Assembly (NCBI GenBank): GCA_002424095.1
Contig: DIPL01000018.1
Span: forward strand, 799-47,746
Reading direction: 5' to 3'
Source: Christensenella sp. UBA5489
GTDB lineage: Bacteria > Bacillota > Clostridia > Christensenellales > UBA1242
Length of the DNA stretch: 46,948 bases
Both the position numbers and the translations under genes were made by a program. Every line of letters begins with the position of its first letter. Position 1 is the stretch's first letter. Below are positions 11,018 to 18,370 of the stretch, in pieces. The notes below the pieces were generated by a model. The model did not search any database. It saw nothing but the letters and a program-made list of their open reading frames with translations, and had not been told where the DNA came from.

Positions 11018-11046
11018 ATATTATCATAAATTATAACAATTTTCAA
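11018..11046 (-). promoter_or_regulatory. Promoter for tRNA-Thr(CGT) and probably cmk
   Basis: TTGAAA (11041-11046) and TAATAT (11018-11023) are 17 bases apart on the minus strand, directly after the PAP2 stop codon. The predicted transcript starts about 75 bases before the tRNA. No terminator is visible between the tRNA and cmk, so cmk may be co-transcribed and released by tRNA processing. Confidence 0.6.
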
Positions 11047-11955
11047 CTATTTTATAAATAAATATTTTCCTAAAATCGTTAATGAAAAAGTGATGAGCAT
11101 TGCCATTAAAACATCAGTTGAAAAATGTGCACCTGCAACAATTCTTGAAAATCCAACAACGAAAACAATAATAAAAGGAATTATCCAATAAAATAATTTT
11201 GATTTTTTGTTGTTAAGTTTTTCAAAAATTAAAGGTAAACAAATTAAAGTAAATGAAATTCCTACGGCTGTTGTATGCCCGGACGGAAAAGATTTAAAAG
11301 CATCAACACTAAATCCTAGTCCTGACAAATTTTCATATAAACTTGTACCATTTATATAAAACCACGGTGTAAAATATGAAAAATCTTCAAGTTGGTTCAT
11401 TGCCTGGAATCTCATTCTGCCAAAAATATTACCCTTGATAAATTGTGTTATTAAATTGGAAAATGCGGCAACAAATAAAATTAAAAATGCAAAACTTAAT
11501 AATTTTTCTATATTTTCTTGTTTTACAAATTTTAATGAAAAAATTGTTAAAATCGTAAAAATTAAAGAAAGAAAAAGACTTAAAATTAAAAAATACTGAT
11601 TAAGAGCAAAAGTTTGATGTATTTCTAAATATTTTAAAATTCGAGCAACCATAAAATAAAAAGATAAGAAAATCGCAACACTAGCAAGCGGAAGATATAA
11701 AAAATTTAAAAGTCTTTTATTTTTGACATTATAAAAAAGCCACCAAAAAATTATCACAAAAGCAAATGCAAGAAAAAGATAAAGCGGAGATTCGCCTATA
11801 ATTTCAAAAATAACAGCAAAAGCATTTGATGAATAATATTCGCCTGATTTTAAGTCTGCAATCAAATAACTTATTTGTAAATCATAAATTGTTGATATTA
11901 CAAATATAATCAAAAAAACTGCAATTCCTAACCATATAAAAAGTTTTTTATTCAT
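11047..11955 (-). CDS. PAP2-superfamily membrane phosphatase
   Basis: A multi-pass membrane protein of 302 residues with about six hydrophobic segments. The C-terminal third carries the PAP2 signature: FPSGHTTA (motif 2) and SRIVAGAHFSTD (motif 3, with Arg, His and Asp). A Lys...Arg pair in KGNIFGRMRF is a possible motif 1. Such enzymes remove phosphate from lipid substrates such as phosphatidic acid, phosphatidylglycerol phosphate or undecaprenyl pyrophosphate; the substrate cannot be told from sequence. I chose the ATG at 11955 because GGAG lies seven bases before it. A TTG four codons upstream is in frame but would overlap that site. It is the last gene of a recJ-hemZ-PAP2 group with gaps of 35-41 bases. 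Confidence 0.88.
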   Translation of the reverse strand: MNKKLFIWLGIAVFLIIFVISTIYDLQISYLIADLKSGEYYSSNAFAVIFEIIGESPLYLFLAFAFVIIFWWLFYNVKNKRLLNFLYLPLASVAIFLSFYFMVARILKYLEIHQTFALNQYFLILSLFLSLIFTILTIFSLKFVKQENIEKLLSFAFLILFVAAFSNLITQFIKGNIFGRMRFQAMNQLEDFSYFTPWFYINGTSLYENLSGLGFSVDAFKSFPSGHTTAVGISFTLICLPLIFEKLNNKKSKLFYWIIPFIIVFVVGFSRIVAGAHFSTDVLMAMLITFSLTILGKYLFIK

Positions 11956-11990
11956 TAAAGACTCCAAAATTATATAAAAAGTTTTTCAAT

Positions 11991-13529
11991 TTAATTATTA
12001 AATAAATCTTTTTTATTCGAAATTATATTTTCAATTTCATTTATATAATCAGCATAAGAAGTTGGATTTTCGATTTTCTCAAAACTTCCTTTAACATAAT
12101 TAATATTTTCTGAAACGGCTCCAAGTCCACAACCGATTATAGAGCCAGTTTGTTCCATAAAATCCACATCATAAATGCAAGGCTTCCCCTCTCTGCAAAA
12201 ACCAAAGTTTCCTACATTATTTGTCAAGCACCTTTCTTTAAAGTCGTTTTTTGTTTTTTCAAAATCAACTTCAAATTCTCTTATATTATCCCCTTTTTTA
12301 AATTTATTTATATCATTATTTGTTTGATTTATGTCTGCTTCGTTAATTTTTAATAAGTTATTAATTTCTTTTCTATATAAATAAAACGGAACATATCCTT
12401 CTTTTAATAAATTATCATAGGCAAATGAAATCATTTTTCCAGTCGTTTCTATATTATTTTGATTAGAATATGAATGTACCGAAATAAAATTCGGTGAAAT
12501 TTCCACTGCTGTTTTTATATTACTTTTAAAAGTTGTCAAACTTTCTTGTGGCAAACCAGCGGTCAATTTAACATAAATGTTAAAATCAAGTTCAAGTGAC
12601 GATTGGTAGATACTTAGAAAATCTTTTATTTCAAAGTTTATTATTTTTACATTTTCAGAATTCTTCTTTAATGCCCTTAATGTTTTAGCAGAAAAGGACT
12701 TTGCATTTAAACAAACTTGCGTTACTCCATAATTTTTCATTATTTGTAACTTTGGTTTGTCCAAATTTTTAAAATCTTCACATTCAACCGTAAATTCAGA
12801 AAAAGAATATAAAGTTTCTGCAAAAAGTGTACTGAATTCATTTAAGTTTAAAACTGCCGCAGCATCACCACTTATATAAATTGCCTTAACGACATAGGGC
12901 TTGTTTGAAATAATTCCCCGAACAGCCCGAATCTCTTTAAAAAGTGTATTAATATATTGTGGGACAACTTGTTTTTGAATAAAATTTGGAATATTTATGT
13001 ACAGATTTATCAAGCCATCGTTACGAATTATGCAGTTTTGATTTTTATAAATTTTAGAAATCATTTTTGCTTTATTTTCATTTACAAAAAAATCAGAAAT
13101 CAAATTTTCTTCAATAAATAAGGGGTCAATACCTTGTTCAACTAAACTTCTTGCAGTTTGTGTTGGGTTTTCAAATGTCAGACAACCAAACGGTAAATCA
13201 ATTTCTTTAAAGTGAAATTTTAAAAACTTAAATAAATTTTTAATGACTGTATTTTTTAGAATATTAGATTTTTCAGATTTATTATATAGGACAGTTTTCT
13301 TTATTTTATCGACAAAAGTTTTTTCATATTTTTTCTCAGAATTATAAAAGAAAAAAGAATTTTTTACAAAATAATAATTTTGTGAAAAGCGATTATTCTC
13401 ATCATTTTTATCAATTGAAAGATTATGTTGTAAATTAAAATTTTCGTTCTTAAATGATGTTTGTAAATAAAACAAGAATAGAACTTTAATTATATTTTTA
13501 ATAAAATCTGTGTTTGTTTGAATTTTCAT
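11991..13529 (-). CDS. HemZ-like radical-SAM homologue lacking the Fe-S cysteines
   Basis: The 512-residue protein aligns by eye with clostridial HemZ (oxygen-independent coproporphyrinogen dehydrogenase-like). It has an N-terminal HemZ region (FGCLTFENPTQTARSLVEQG, about 115-134), then LYINIP at 176. HemZ-type signatures follow: KLTAGLPQESLTTFK, YVPFYLYRKE, YDVDFMEQTGSIIGCGLGAVS. Where the family has its FCxxxCxYC cluster motif directly after the IP, this protein reads NFIQKQVVP and then resumes with QYINTLFKEI. The three cysteines that hold the 4Fe-4S cluster are absent, so S-adenosylmethionine cleavage by the usual mechanism looks impossible. Several Cys remain near the C-terminus. The start is the ATG at 13529, with AGAGG four bases upstream. 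It lies between recJ and PAP2. It could be a pseudoenzyme or an early pseudogene; the frame is intact. Confidence 0.75.
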   Translation of the reverse strand: MKIQTNTDFIKNIIKVLFLFYLQTSFKNENFNLQHNLSIDKNDENNRFSQNYYFVKNSFFFYNSEKKYEKTFVDKIKKTVLYNKSEKSNILKNTVIKNLFKFLKFHFKEIDLPFGCLTFENPTQTARSLVEQGIDPLFIEENLISDFFVNENKAKMISKIYKNQNCIIRNDGLINLYINIPNFIQKQVVPQYINTLFKEIRAVRGIISNKPYVVKAIYISGDAAAVLNLNEFSTLFAETLYSFSEFTVECEDFKNLDKPKLQIMKNYGVTQVCLNAKSFSAKTLRALKKNSENVKIINFEIKDFLSIYQSSLELDFNIYVKLTAGLPQESLTTFKSNIKTAVEISPNFISVHSYSNQNNIETTGKMISFAYDNLLKEGYVPFYLYRKEINNLLKINEADINQTNNDINKFKKGDNIREFEVDFEKTKNDFKERCLTNNVGNFGFCREGKPCIYDVDFMEQTGSIIGCGLGAVSENINYVKGSFEKIENPTSYADYINEIENIISNKKDLFNN

Positions 13530-13570
13530 AGAACCTCTCACTTGAACATTGTTTTTAATTTGAATTTTTT

Positions 13571-16012
13571 TTAAATTTGTGATTGATTGCTTTTTTTATA
13601 GACAATTTCAGTTTCGTTTACAAATAAACTATTTTTGATTTTTTCAACAGTTTTATAAATTTGCGAATTATTTAAACTTGATTTTACCGCCTTATCAATT
13701 TTTAAAATATAAACACTTTCAATGTTCTCGCTCTTTTTAAAACTAATAATTTTTAATTCTTGAAAAACTAAAAAAGCACAATAGAAATCAACATACGAAT
13801 AATTCATTTTTTTAGATTTTGAATTTTTTTCAAAAATATTATAAATATTTGCGTACTGCCCCGAAAATCTTTCTAAATCTTTAAATATTTTCCCAAAATT
13901 TTCTCTTGAAGTATCTAATGAATAAAAAAGATTATAATCGTTCTTTAAATTAATAACATAAACTTTTGCATCGGAAATTTGATTTATTTTTGCAATATAT
14001 GAAAGATGAACGACATTATCTAATAAAATTATTTTATCATAATTTCGTGCAAAATCCAAACTTTCAGGACAAATAAAAACGCAATTAATACCACTACTAT
14101 GCTTTCCATCATAAATATCAATTTCGTCAATTTTTTCAATATTAAATATTTTCTTTAAAAGACTAAGCCCCTTTTCACTATTCACCACGAATGCCGTTCC
14201 ATATTTTTTTTCAATATTTTTGAAAGTATCGACAGGCATAGGTGCATTTTCACTGAAATATGAAAATTGAGTAGGAGTTTTTATATTTAAATATTTTAAT
14301 TGTTCAAGTTGCGAAAAAACAAAGTTTTGAGTGAATGGCTTTAAATCGTTTATATTGCAATTCACTGCTTTGACAATACCTTTTAAACGTGAAGAAAAGC
14401 TATCTTTTTGAAGTTCAAAAATAAAATCAATTTTTTTCGCTTTTTTGATTTTGTTTTGACAATTAATATGATTGAAATATACCAAATCAAATGTATTGTT
14501 TATTTTGAAATTACAATGATTTATATGATTTTTCATAGGTAAAAAGGAAAAATCGCTTGTTCTAATCATAAAGCGTGGCATGATGTTTCCACAGCCACAT
14601 GGTTCTAGTTTTAAAACATCTTTCATAAGCTTTGGAGTTAAATCGTTTACTTTAATAAACGCATCATATTCTTCGTACGGCGAAAAAATATCGTCAATAT
14701 AATTTTTAAATAAGAAATCATTGACTTTTTCAATAAAAGTCGAAAAATTTTGAATTTTTAAAGTCATTCCAGCAGCAATTGGATGCCCGCCATAAGTTTC
14801 TAAAATGTCAGACATTGTAGATAAGAGTTCATGGATATTTATGCTTGGAATACTTCTCGCTGAACCTTTTAAAATACCATTCACTTTGGAAAACAAGAAA
14901 ACAGGGCGATTATATTTTGCAACAAGTTTTGCGCAAACAATTCCCAAAATTCCATGGTCCCAATCAGTGGAATACAATATTATGCAAGGTGTTCGACTCA
15001 TATTCATCTTAGATAATTCCGCTTCGCAATCTCTTTCCACAACAACGCATAAATTCTGTCGTTTTATATTATGATTAATTATTTTATTTATTAAAATTTG
15101 AATAGTTTGTATGTTTTCAGCAAAATAAAGTTCTAATGAATCCTTTGCGTTTCCCATTCTACCAGCAGCATTTAATTTCGGTGCTAGTTTAAAAGATATA
15201 TCATTTACTGTACATTTATTAAGTTTTATATTTAAAGTTTTGAATAGTTCTTTTACTCCAAGTGGAAGAAAGTTTAATTTTTTCAATCCGTGAGCCACAA
15301 TAGCCCTATTTTCGTCTAAAAGTGGCACAATATCAGCAATTGTTGCAATGCAAGCAATTGGCAAAAACTGCTCTGCCTCTGCACCAAGAAGAGCCTGTGA
15401 AATTTTATAAACAAGCCCTGTTCCGCAAAGTTCTTTGAAGGGATATTCTTGATTTGGCAATTTTGCGTTTAAAACAATTCCGTTTGGAATAGTCTCAGGA
15501 ATTTCATGATGGTCTGTTACAATAATTTCAATTCCTAACTTTTTCGCATATTCCACTTCTTTATGGCATGAAATACCGCAATCCACTGTTATAATTAAAG
15601 TTGGATTGTATTTATTTTTTATTTTATCTATTACATCTGATGTTAAACCATAGCCATCGGTATAGCGATTTGGTAAATAAAATTTAGGAGAATTGCAACC
15701 TAAAATATTAAGTGTTTTTATCATTATTACAGTTGCGTTTATACCGTCAACATCATAATCACCAAAAACTAAAATTTTTTCTTTATTTTGAATTGCAATT
15801 TTAATTCTCTCAACAAATTCAGTCATACCTTTTAAAAGAAAAGGATTGTGATATGATTTTTGCGATGGATTTAAAAACTCAGCAATTTTTTCTGCACTGT
15901 CATTTCCCCGTGCAATAATTTGTTCTATAATAATTGGTGAAATGTTGAATTCGGTAGCAAATTTATTAACATCAGAAGCACATACATTTGAATTTTTCTT
16001 AATAAATTTCAT
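13571..16012 (-). CDS. recJ: Single-strand DNA exonuclease RecJ
   Basis: A 5'-3' single-strand exonuclease of the DHH phosphoesterase family, acting in RecF-pathway recombination and repair. Visible motifs are GDYDVDG (residues 84-90), TVDCGIS, VTDHHE (DHH at 167-169), and the DHHA1 signature YGGHPIAAG near residue 390. The OB-fold and C-terminal extension are typical of Firmicute RecJ; at 813 residues it is close to B. subtilis RecJ. The ATG at 16012 begins where family similarity starts. An in-frame TTG at 16069 overlaps the predicted -35 and is unlikely. The ribosome site is weak. In many Clostridia recJ is followed by apt, relA, dtd, a metallo-beta-lactamase gene and hemZ. Here hemZ follows directly. 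Confidence 0.94.
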   Translation of the reverse strand: MKFIKKNSNVCASDVNKFATEFNISPIIIEQIIARGNDSAEKIAEFLNPSQKSYHNPFLLKGMTEFVERIKIAIQNKEKILVFGDYDVDGINATVIMIKTLNILGCNSPKFYLPNRYTDGYGLTSDVIDKIKNKYNPTLIITVDCGISCHKEVEYAKKLGIEIIVTDHHEIPETIPNGIVLNAKLPNQEYPFKELCGTGLVYKISQALLGAEAEQFLPIACIATIADIVPLLDENRAIVAHGLKKLNFLPLGVKELFKTLNIKLNKCTVNDISFKLAPKLNAAGRMGNAKDSLELYFAENIQTIQILINKIINHNIKRQNLCVVVERDCEAELSKMNMSRTPCIILYSTDWDHGILGIVCAKLVAKYNRPVFLFSKVNGILKGSARSIPSINIHELLSTMSDILETYGGHPIAAGMTLKIQNFSTFIEKVNDFLFKNYIDDIFSPYEEYDAFIKVNDLTPKLMKDVLKLEPCGCGNIMPRFMIRTSDFSFLPMKNHINHCNFKINNTFDLVYFNHINCQNKIKKAKKIDFIFELQKDSFSSRLKGIVKAVNCNINDLKPFTQNFVFSQLEQLKYLNIKTPTQFSYFSENAPMPVDTFKNIEKKYGTAFVVNSEKGLSLLKKIFNIEKIDEIDIYDGKHSSGINCVFICPESLDFARNYDKIILLDNVVHLSYIAKINQISDAKVYVINLKNDYNLFYSLDTSRENFGKIFKDLERFSGQYANIYNIFEKNSKSKKMNYSYVDFYCAFLVFQELKIISFKKSENIESVYILKIDKAVKSSLNNSQIYKTVEKIKNSLFVNETEIVYKKSNQSQI

Positions 16013-16040
16013 TTCGTTTTTTTTATATCTTTTATAAAAG

Positions 16041-16069
16041 ATGTTATCATAGTTTAAGACTAATTGCAA
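16041..16069 (-). promoter_or_regulatory. Possible recJ promoter with palindrome in the leader
   Basis: TTGCAA (16064-16069) and TAACAT (16041-16046) are 17 bases apart. A perfect 16-base palindrome, ATCTTTTATAAAAGAT (16027-16042), overlaps the -10 and the predicted start of the short leader. It could be an operator or a weak hairpin. The -10 is a poor match, so this call is tentative. Confidence 0.4.
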
Positions 16070-16210
16070 GCGTGTTTTAAATATAAATTGTTTTTATTAA
16101 AGGCTTTAAAACTTAAAAATTTATAGATTAAGTATATTAATTTAAAGCATTATATTTTGAAAAAATATTTTTAAAAATAAAACGAACTTAAATTTTAAGG
16201 TCAAATATGT

Positions 16211-16246
16211 GGTATTACGTAAAACGTAACACCGCAATATATTGCG
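16211..16246. other. Two adjacent palindromes downstream of the DUF167 gene
   Basis: GGTATTACGT and ACGTAACACC (16211-16233) form a 10-base stem with one mismatch and a three-base loop. It abuts a perfect palindrome CGCAATATATTGCG (16233-16246). They lie between the DUF167 stop and the recJ promoter. No T-run follows on either strand, so a simple intrinsic terminator is not supported. The 16070-16251 gap holds nothing else I can name. Confidence 0.6.
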
Positions 16247-16251
16247 TTGTA

Positions 16252-16494
16252 TTAAGTTTTAATATTATCTTTTGTTATTGAAATAATCTTATTCTTACTT
16301 GTTTTGCCTCTAATAATTTCTATGCTTTTTTGTGAAATTTTAAATTCTTTTGAAAGAAATTTTATTAACATTTTATTTGCCTGCCCATCCACAGGGGCAC
16401 CTTTTATACGTACTTTATAGCCGTTTTCAATTTTTATAAGTTCATTCTTACTCGAATTCGGTATTACCTTAACTTCAAATGTAATATTTTCCAT
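16252..16494 (-). CDS. DUF167/YggU family protein
   Basis: A small basic protein of 80 residues that matches the DUF167 (YggU) family. It has VKVIPNSSKNE at the N-terminus, the signature GAPVDGQANKMLIKFL at residues 33-48, and a closing RGKTSKNKIISI. The fold is a small alpha/beta domain of unknown function in the cytoplasm. No clear ribosome site precedes the ATG at 16494; the upstream bases are TTAATAT. A possible promoter TTGCGG-18-TATAAG lies about 30 bases upstream. The gene appears monocistronic and is followed by the paired palindromes. Confidence 0.85.
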   Translation of the reverse strand: MENITFEVKVIPNSSKNELIKIENGYKVRIKGAPVDGQANKMLIKFLSKEFKISQKSIEIIRGKTSKNKIISITKDNIKT

Positions 16495-16667
16495 ATATTA
16501 ATATAACATATTCTTATAACTTTTACTATTCTTTTGCCGCAATACTTTGCTTCTTAATCTATTTTTTAAAATTTTATCTTAGCATTAAACTATACGGAAA
16601 TTTATACTATAATTTTGACACAGTTTTTGACATAACTTTAAAATGGCAGGAAAATTAAATATAAATA

Positions 16668-17145
16668 ATGTCGGATTTATTAAAATATAAAGCATTTTTT
16701 TCTGCACTTTATCTAACAGGTGCGAGAAAAGGGAATTGCTAGCGACAAAATGAAATGAAGGTATTCGGCAAATCTTGGACTATAATATCAACTAAAAATC
16801 CTTCATCTAAAAGGAAAATTTTATTGTCTGATAATTTGGTCGGAATAATGAAGGAATATAAAAAAGAGCAATTAAAAGAAAAAGAGATAGGCAAATTCGT
16901 TTTTGGTGGCAATGCCCCGTTTGCAGATAAGGATATATGTAAAAGGCTTAATTTAAAGAAATAAGGTACACGATTTCAGGCATAGTCACGCATCATTTTT
17001 AATTAGCAAGAACGTTCCGATTGTTGTTATATCGAAACGACTAGGACATAGCAATATAACAGAGACATTAAATACATATACACATATGTTTCCGAACGAC
17101 CAATTTAAATCGATAATTCCGTTAAACGAAATAAATTGTGACTAA
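16668..17145 (+). pseudogene. Decayed tyrosine integrase (phage/ICE type)
   Basis: Fragments of a Tn916/phage-type tyrosine recombinase lie in successive frames on the plus strand. From 16668 the text reads MSDLLKYKAFFSALYLTGARKG (core-domain start, with the first catalytic Arg in TGAR), then a TAG at 16740. One lost base there would restore GELLA. The same frame resumes with KVFGKSWTIISTKNPSSKR and ends at 16964. A shifted frame then gives VHDFRHSHASFLI, RLGHSNITETLNTYTHM (catalytic H-x-x-R, His and Tyr) to the stop at 17145. Internal segments are also missing. At least two frame breaks and the lost N-terminus make it inactive. It is the only plus-strand gene and lies just beyond the 3' end of tRNA-Tyr, a common integration site. 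Confidence 0.85.
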
Positions 17146-17191
17146 AATGTGACGAAATTTATAATTTATCAATATATAGTATTATAAAAAT

Positions 17192-17221
17192 AAAAAAAGC
17201 CACAATATATTGTGGCTTTTC
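17192..17221 (-). terminator. Intrinsic terminator of the tRNA cluster
   Basis: A perfect palindrome GCCACAATATATTGTGGC (17199-17216) is flanked by seven A and four T. On the minus strand it ends in a T-run just after tRNA-Tyr. Its near symmetry means it could also stop transcripts coming from the integrase side. Confidence 0.85.
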
Positions 17222-17225
17222 TAAT

Positions 17226-17310
17226 TGGTGGGAAGGGACGGATTCGAACCATCGAAGTCTAAGACGACGGATTTACAGTCCGTTGCATTTGGCCGCTCTG
17301 CAACCTTCCC
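17226..17310 (-). tRNA. tRNA-Tyr (anticodon GTA)
   Basis: An 85-base class II tRNA with a long variable arm. The acceptor GGGAAGG pairs with CCTTCCC, the anticodon loop in GGACTGTAAATCC gives GTA, and CCA is encoded. It is the last tRNA of the cluster. Its 3' end faces the integrase remnant about 80 bases away. Confidence 0.95.
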
Positions 17311-17314
17311 CCAA

Positions 17315-17389
17315 TGGAGCTGGTGATAGGAGTCGAACCTACAACCTGTTGATTACAAATCAACTGCTCTGCCATTGAGCCACACCAGC
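17315..17389 (-). tRNA. tRNA-Thr (anticodon TGT)
   Basis: A 75-base cloverleaf. The acceptor GCTGGTG pairs with CACCAGC, and the anticodon loop TTTGTAA gives TGT, reading ACA/ACN. CCA is encoded. It is four bases upstream of tRNA-Tyr, so the two are cut from one transcript. With the CGT isoacceptor at 10860 it covers threonine codons ending in A and G. Confidence 0.95.
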
Positions 17390-17505
17390 ATATTTTTAAA
17401 CGAATTATTTAATTTTTAGAAGTTGCGAACTCAAATCTTGAATGCTTATTTTATTGATGATTAATCAAAATCTTTTTTGTTTAGATGAAATTTTATCTTG
17501 TTGTC

Positions 17506-17529
17506 CGTCAACTTTGACGCATTTGCGTC
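17506..17529 (-). other. Overlapping palindromes in the tRNA-Phe/tRNA-Thr spacer
   Basis: Two perfect 14-base palindromes share their edges: CGTCAACTTTGACG apart from its centre pair (17506-17519) and GACGCATTTGCGTC apart from its centre (17516-17529). They start two bases after the CCA of tRNA-Phe. Only one can form as a hairpin at a time. No T-run follows, so a role in end-processing is as likely as termination. The rest of the 142-base spacer shows nothing I recognise. Confidence 0.5.
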
Positions 17530-17531
17530 TA

Positions 17532-17607
17532 TGGTGCCTTGAGGCGGAATCGAACCACCGACACAAGGATTTTCAGTCCTTTGCTCTACCGACTGAGCTA
17601 TCAAGGC
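17532..17607 (-). tRNA. tRNA-Phe (anticodon GAA)
   Basis: A 76-base cloverleaf. The acceptor GCCTTGA pairs with TCAAGGC, and the anticodon loop CTGAAAA gives GAA. The T loop is GGTTCGATTCC, and CCA is encoded. It lies four bases downstream of tRNA-Asp in the same transcript. Confidence 0.95.
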
Positions 17608-17611
17608 ATAT

Positions 17612-17688
17612 TGGCGATCCGGAAGGGACTTGAACCCTCGGCCTCTAGCGTGACAGGCTAGCGCTCTAACCATCTGAGCTACCGGACC
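17612..17688 (-). tRNA. tRNA-Asp (anticodon GTC)
   Basis: A 77-base cloverleaf. The acceptor GGTCCGG is opposite a CCGGATC strand, giving two weak pairs at the open end. The anticodon loop CTGTCAC gives GTC, and CCA is encoded. It is the first tRNA after a 292-base gap and probably begins a second transcript. Confidence 0.93.
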
Positions 17689-17785
17689 AAAACTAATTAT
17701 CGGTTGCATAAATAATTTTAGATTATTTGATGAACTCTTTTCTCTTACACTTTGAAAGCTATCACAAGCACTTGTTTCATTTGGA

Positions 17786-17814
17786 ATATTAAGAAATTTT
17801 TAGCATTTTAGCAA
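17786..17814 (-). promoter_or_regulatory. Possible promoter of tRNA-Asp-Phe-Thr-Tyr
   Basis: TTGCTA (17809-17814) and TAATAT (17786-17791) are 17 bases apart in the 292-base gap before tRNA-Asp. The leader would be about 90 bases long. The gap 17689-17980 holds no gene that I can support. A weak AAAGTG/CACTTT hairpin follows the upstream tRNA. Confidence 0.45.
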
Positions 17815-17980
17815 GAAATTTTTATTCCCCAATTTCACTCGTGTTTTAGTTTTTCGCACACTAATATAAAATATAAGTATTCTTTTCTCCATTTTTATTA
17901 GTAATTTTCTTTGCAGTTTAAATAGAATTCACGGCGATTTTATTATTACGAATAAATCAATTTAAAGTGATAAACACTTT

Positions 17981-18057
17981 TGGTGGACCTTCAGGGACTC
18001 GAACCCCGGACCGCCCGGTTATGAGCCGGATGCTCTAACCAACTGAGCTAAAGGTCC
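17981..18057 (-). tRNA. tRNA with CAT anticodon: elongator Met or Ile2 (lysidine)
   Basis: A 77-base cloverleaf. The acceptor GGACCTT pairs with AAGGTCC, the anticodon loop CTCATAA gives CAT, and CCA is encoded. The start GGACCTTTAGCTCAGTTGG resembles the Firmicute tRNA-Ile2 whose C34 is changed to lysidine by TilS. Elongator Met cannot be excluded by eye. It is not initiator tRNA, since the acceptor end pairs G1 with C72. Confidence 0.9.
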
Positions 18058-18060
18058 ATA

Positions 18061-18136
18061 TGGTGGGGGTGAAGAGACTCGAACTCCCGGCCCCATGGTC
18101 CCAAACCATGTGCGCTACCAACTGCGCCACACCCCC
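18061..18136 (-). tRNA. tRNA-Pro (anticodon TGG)
   Basis: A 76-base cloverleaf. The acceptor GGGGGTG pairs with CACCCCC, and the anticodon loop TTTGGGA gives TGG. CCA is encoded. It is the first gene of the cluster, three bases before the CAT-anticodon tRNA and about 50 bases after a strong promoter. Confidence 0.95.
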
Positions 18137-18184
18137 ATAATTTATTGCGACCATACCTCAAAGTTGTTAGTTCGATGCTTGTAT

Positions 18185-18213
18185 AGTCTATAATAATTAT
18201 ATGCTAATGTCAA
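18185..18213 (-). promoter_or_regulatory. Strong promoter of the tRNA cluster
   Basis: TTGACA (18208-18213) and TAGACT (18185-18190) are 17 bases apart on the minus strand. The predicted leader to tRNA-Pro is about 40-45 bases. The remainder of 18137-18370 is AT-rich without another recognisable feature. Confidence 0.75.
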
Positions 18214-18370
18214 GCAAAATTTTTAAAAATTATACAAAAAATTTAAAAAAGTATGCTATTAAACTGTAATTTCTAAACTTTAAAATCTAGATTACTTTGT
18301 CCAATTTTTCTTTCATTTTTTCAAAATAGAGAGAATAAAATTTTTAGGTTAAGTAATTTATTTATAATTT

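Noticed and set aside
16600..16660. A plus-strand TTGACA-18-TAAAAT and repeated TTTTGACA near the integrase scar
   Set aside because: It might be the old integrase promoter, but the gene is broken and the TTTTGACA repeat is short; I could not support an att site or operator.
16500..17310. Search for a duplicated tRNA-Tyr 3' end as the partner attachment site
   Set aside because: No second copy of the tRNA end was seen within the window.
17442..17709. Short open frames across the tRNA-Phe/Asp region on both strands
   Set aside because: They consist of tRNA sequence; phrases such as GGSIPP and RGFKSLP are the familiar false translations of tRNA genes.
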